Source of the DNA: Ruegeria marina
Lineage (GTDB): Bacteria > Pseudomonadota > Alphaproteobacteria > Rhodobacterales > Rhodobacteraceae
Direction: 5' to 3'
DNA length: 64,000 nucleotides
NCBI RefSeq assembly: GCF_900101475.1
Contig: NZ_FMZV01000002.1
Span: 186,001 to 250,000 of the forward strand
The translations under genes and the position numbers were made by a program. Of the stretch, positions 61,634-64,000 are shown one piece after another; position 1 is the first letter of the stretch, and every line of letters begins with the position of its first letter. The notes under the pieces are model-generated. The model ran no database searches. It was not told the origin of the DNA and saw only the letters and a program-made list of their open reading frames with translations.

Positions 61634-61664
61634 CCTTCAGTTGTGGGATACTTTTACCGATCAA

Positions 61665-63992
61665 CTACCAGTTGGCGCGATCATCGTCAATGAAAGACGG
61701 ACTACGCTCGATCAGAAACAGTCCTCGCCGCAGCAACTCGTTCGCCCGAACCACCTTCAGTTTTCCTTCAGCGATCAGCAGCTGCATATCACTAAAGGTT
61801 ACAGACAGAGCCTCAGACCTGCTTATGAAGGCCATCCTTTCCTTCTTGTGGCTAGTCCACCCCTGATAGTCCCTGTCTGGTTCCTGTTCCCACGGAAACA
61901 GCACAGTGCCGTACTGCTCGTTGTGCAGGTACGAAACCTGCGGTTGCTTGTTCTTCATGGGGGAGAAAAACCCACCCTTTCTCACGGCCTCGAAGCGGGC
62001 CTTGTCACCGATCTTTTTATCAAGCAGCCCTGCCCGTTCCATACTAACGAACAACTCTTTAGCCATCACGACTTCGCCGAACAGAACCTCTCCGGTGTCC
62101 TCGTTGACCTTAAGCTTCAATCCCCCCAGAGCATCCAGCAGGTGCTGCGACCAAGCGGCCACCGACATTTCGATGAACTCCTTCTTGGTTTCAGTGAGGG
62201 GGGCGTGTTCACCGGGTTCGACGAAGGTATAGCCTTCGGCCTCGTAACTGTTTTCCAACCACCAACGGAGGTTTCTCAAACCTACACCCCCGTCACGGAA
62301 AGCCAGAACGTCGCGTAGCATGTTGCGCGGTAGGGTCTGTTCTCGACAATGGACAACGAGCCATCGACGGTCGTCACCGGTCAAAGCCAAAGCGCCAACC
62401 TTGTTCGTAGCACCCGCCAGCGAAGCCGCGTTATCGGTCTCGAATTGAGCACCGTACTTCTCGTTGATCTGTATCTTTTCCTCGGTGATGATCGTCTTAA
62501 GCTTATCTACTGCCTTGTAGTTGTCCTCGGCATATATCTCGTGGCAGATCACCAACAGGGCGTTGTGCATCGCACCGTTAAAGTCACTTTCCAGCAGAGC
62601 CCTATCGCTAATCTCGGCTACGTAGACACCCCCCAGGAAACTTCGAAGGACACTCAACAGCAGACTCTTGCCAACACCCCCCTTCACTGAAAATAACAGC
62701 AAGGCGTACTGCATTTTCTGCTCTGGCTTGGCCAAGACGGTAGCTATCCACCTGATCAGTTCTCGTCGTTCATCGGCATCGGGAACAAGCCAGTAGATGA
62801 ACTCAATCAGGACGCCCACATCACCCTGTTGGGGGGTGGGCCTCAGATCCTTGTACTGGTTAAACTTCCAGTCACGACCATCGTCATCGTAGAACGGCCC
62901 AACAGACTTTCCGGGGCGGAAAGCTAGGCCGCCCATGGTCTGCAATCGCTGAGCCTTAAGTTTAGGGGCGACTTCTGCCAGATGTGAGAAGTTGCGAACC
63001 GCATCGTTGAGCGTATTTGTGAAGAATACGCGCAGAGGATCAGACTTGCGAACGAACATAGTCTTGTTTCCTGAGACCATGTAACAATCGTCAATGAACC
63101 GGTTAGTCAGGTCAAAGATCGGTCTTCCGTCCCGAAAACCAACCTGATGCGTAACCCAGAACGCTGGCTTCAGGAACGCTTCCAAGTCCTCTCTAGCCCA
63201 TACCAGTTTGCCTTCATGATCTTTGACGTAGTTTGCCTTTGGCATAGGGTCAGCGAAGTCCCAACCTTTAGGAACTTTATCTATCTTCATTGTATCGAAC
63301 ATGAAGACCTCAAGGCGAGTACCGGCCATGCCCTCTGACGCACTGAAAACCGCCCTTAGGCCTTCTTGGTCTGCATCTGGCACAAATACTATTTCTTCCA
63401 CCCCGGCCTTGATGGCTGTATCAGACAGTAACCGCCAATCTACGCGCCGCGCTCCGGGGGCACCGAAACCCCAACCTACGTGGAAGGCGTCAGAACGGCA
63501 AAGGAAGGCGTTTAGCGGCTCCTGTGTGACCATGCCTCGGCGGATATGTTCAACCGCCTTCTCGCCTTCGTGGACGAACAGACGCTTCTTCGCTTTTGAC
63601 GCCCGCAATTCGCCAATGCCATAGATGCGGTGAAAGTCTTCAGGTTCGCCTAGCACCCATTCTCCCCCTTCGTGGGGGGTGAAGGTCATGAAACGCTTTA
63701 CACCGTTTGATCGCCGATATCGCACGCGGATGCACTCGACCAACTTTGCCGGGTACTCGTCGGCTATGATCTCGTCTTCGAAGTCCCAGTACGTATAGAC
63801 GTCCTCAGGGTCTGCATTCGCGATAAGGTCTGGCAACAACTCGAACCCGAGAAGGCTGCGGTTCGGCCTGACACTGAGCAATGGTCCTTTGCCAGCCCCC
63901 TCGATGACGACCTTGGTCGGCTCGGGCGCGCGATATCGCAACGCTTCGGCCTTGAACATCTGGTTCTCGGCCTCGGTCATGGGGTGTTCCAT
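61665..63992 (-). CDS. Phage/plasmid primase-helicase (D5-like, SF3)
   Basis: This is at least 775 residues. A TOPRIM-like part (LFVHEGEKAVEHI with VFVPDADQEGLRAV, about 137-220) is followed by a superfamily 3 helicase: Walker A SVKGGVGKSLLL (435-446), Walker B LLVICHEIYAEDN (479-491), motif C AGATNKVGAL (526-535) and the arginine finger DDRRW (540-544). No zinc-finger primase domain is visible at the N-terminus. Such proteins start replication of phages, satellites and plasmids. The frame stays open to the window edge, so ATG 63992 may not be the true start; no ribosome site is seen. Confidence 0.88.
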   Translation of the reverse strand: MEHPMTEAENQMFKAEALRYRAPEPTKVVIEGAGKGPLLSVRPNRSLLGFELLPDLIANADPEDVYTYWDFEDEIIADEYPAKLVECIRVRYRRSNGVKRFMTFTPHEGGEWVLGEPEDFHRIYGIGELRASKAKKRLFVHEGEKAVEHIRRGMVTQEPLNAFLCRSDAFHVGWGFGAPGARRVDWRLLSDTAIKAGVEEIVFVPDADQEGLRAVFSASEGMAGTRLEVFMFDTMKIDKVPKGWDFADPMPKANYVKDHEGKLVWAREDLEAFLKPAFWVTHQVGFRDGRPIFDLTNRFIDDCYMVSGNKTMFVRKSDPLRVFFTNTLNDAVRNFSHLAEVAPKLKAQRLQTMGGLAFRPGKSVGPFYDDDGRDWKFNQYKDLRPTPQQGDVGVLIEFIYWLVPDADERRELIRWIATVLAKPEQKMQYALLLFSVKGGVGKSLLLSVLRSFLGGVYVAEISDRALLESDFNGAMHNALLVICHEIYAEDNYKAVDKLKTIITEEKIQINEKYGAQFETDNAASLAGATNKVGALALTGDDRRWLVVHCREQTLPRNMLRDVLAFRDGGVGLRNLRWWLENSYEAEGYTFVEPGEHAPLTETKKEFIEMSVAAWSQHLLDALGGLKLKVNEDTGEVLFGEVVMAKELFVSMERAGLLDKKIGDKARFEAVRKGGFFSPMKNKQPQVSYLHNEQYGTVLFPWEQEPDRDYQGWTSHKKERMAFISRSEALSVTFSDMQLLIAEGKLKVVRANELLRRGLFLIERSPSFIDDDRANW

Positions 63993-64000
63993 GGAGAACT

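Larger units (their letters stand above)
60839..61664. other. Non-coding segment between primase and the small gene
   Basis: About 800 bases with no gene I can support. The open frames here have Cys/His-rich, atypical translations and no ribosome sites. The part near 61320-61440 is AT-rich. From 61500 to 61640 it holds several GC hairpins and a tandem repeat. Position between the replication gene and the structural genes suits an origin, a terminator field or a regulatory RNA. Confidence 0.5.
54723..64000. mobile_element. Reduced prophage or phage satellite (right end outside window)
   Basis: Everything from about 54723 to the window end is lower in GC and phage-like. An integrase on the plus strand faces a minus-strand set: primase/helicase, small basic protein, coiled-coil protein, HK97 capsid, two small unknowns, tape measure. 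There is no terminase, portal, protease, connector or tail-tube gene between the primase and the tape measure. The exact left boundary and attachment core are not visible. The 210 bases before the integrase contain no gene and no tRNA. Confidence 0.8.

Overview
The window comes from a high-GC alphaproteobacterium, most probably a Rhodobacteraceae/Roseobacter-clade marine bacterium. The inference rests on gene content: the carboxyspermidine route to spermidine, a self-sufficient reductive dehalogenase, DUF1028/RidA/Rieske catabolic genes and AtuA-like acyl-CoA genes. It also rests on a recurring AGTATTT...CAGAAAGAAG intergenic element of the kind I associate with this family. No rRNA, tRNA or CRISPR array was found. 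The species cannot be fixed from this window.

Left part (1-12 kb). The 3' end of glyA is followed by small housekeeping genes (alpha/beta hydrolase, small membrane proteins, rhodanese). Next comes a catabolic island that looks like one for amines, betaines or hydroxyproline: Rieske oxygenase, flavoprotein monooxygenase, RidA, DUF1028 protein and a proline-racemase-family enzyme. It is flanked by decayed genes. A lysR, an Old-Yellow-Enzyme-type demethylase and an argE-like gene were condensed by deletions and frameshifts into about 2.2 kb. Aconitase X and a second proline-racemase-family gene are also reduced to fragments. A 1033-residue RTX/VCBS adhesin-like gene follows.

Middle part (15-54.6 kb). 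speA, a carboxyspermidine dehydrogenase gene, nspC and speB form a complete route from arginine through agmatine and putrescine to spermidine. It converges on a 1072-residue reductive dehalogenase fused to its own NAD(P)H/FMN/2Fe-2S reductase, divergent from a LysR regulator. Then come an SDR, a DAO-type oxidase, and a cluster made of an aminotransferase, a fused 2-oxoacid dehydrogenase E1 and a FabD-like acyltransferase with a divergent LysR. A tightly coupled seven-gene acyl-CoA carboxylase operon follows (AtuA-like protein, carboxyltransferase, enoyl-CoA hydratase, biotin carboxylase, nitronate monooxygenase, TIGR03084 protein, acyl-CoA dehydrogenase), divergent from tetR plus a second acyl-CoA dehydrogenase. 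After that come a degenerate ABC transporter fused to a cyclic-nucleotide-binding domain, a DUF3307 protein, an M20 amidohydrolase with a PLP lyase, two Lrp/AsnC regulators and a fused indolepyruvate:ferredoxin oxidoreductase.

Right part (54.7-64 kb). Base composition falls and a mobile element begins directly after a perfect 24-bp inverted repeat. It holds a tyrosine integrase (+) and, on the opposite strand, a primase/helicase, a small basic protein, a coiled-coil protein, an HK97-type major capsid protein, two unknown proteins and a short tape measure protein. No terminase, portal, head protease or connector gene lies between the replication gene and the structural genes. The visible part therefore looks like a reduced prophage or a capsid-encoding phage satellite. 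It continues past the right edge of the window.
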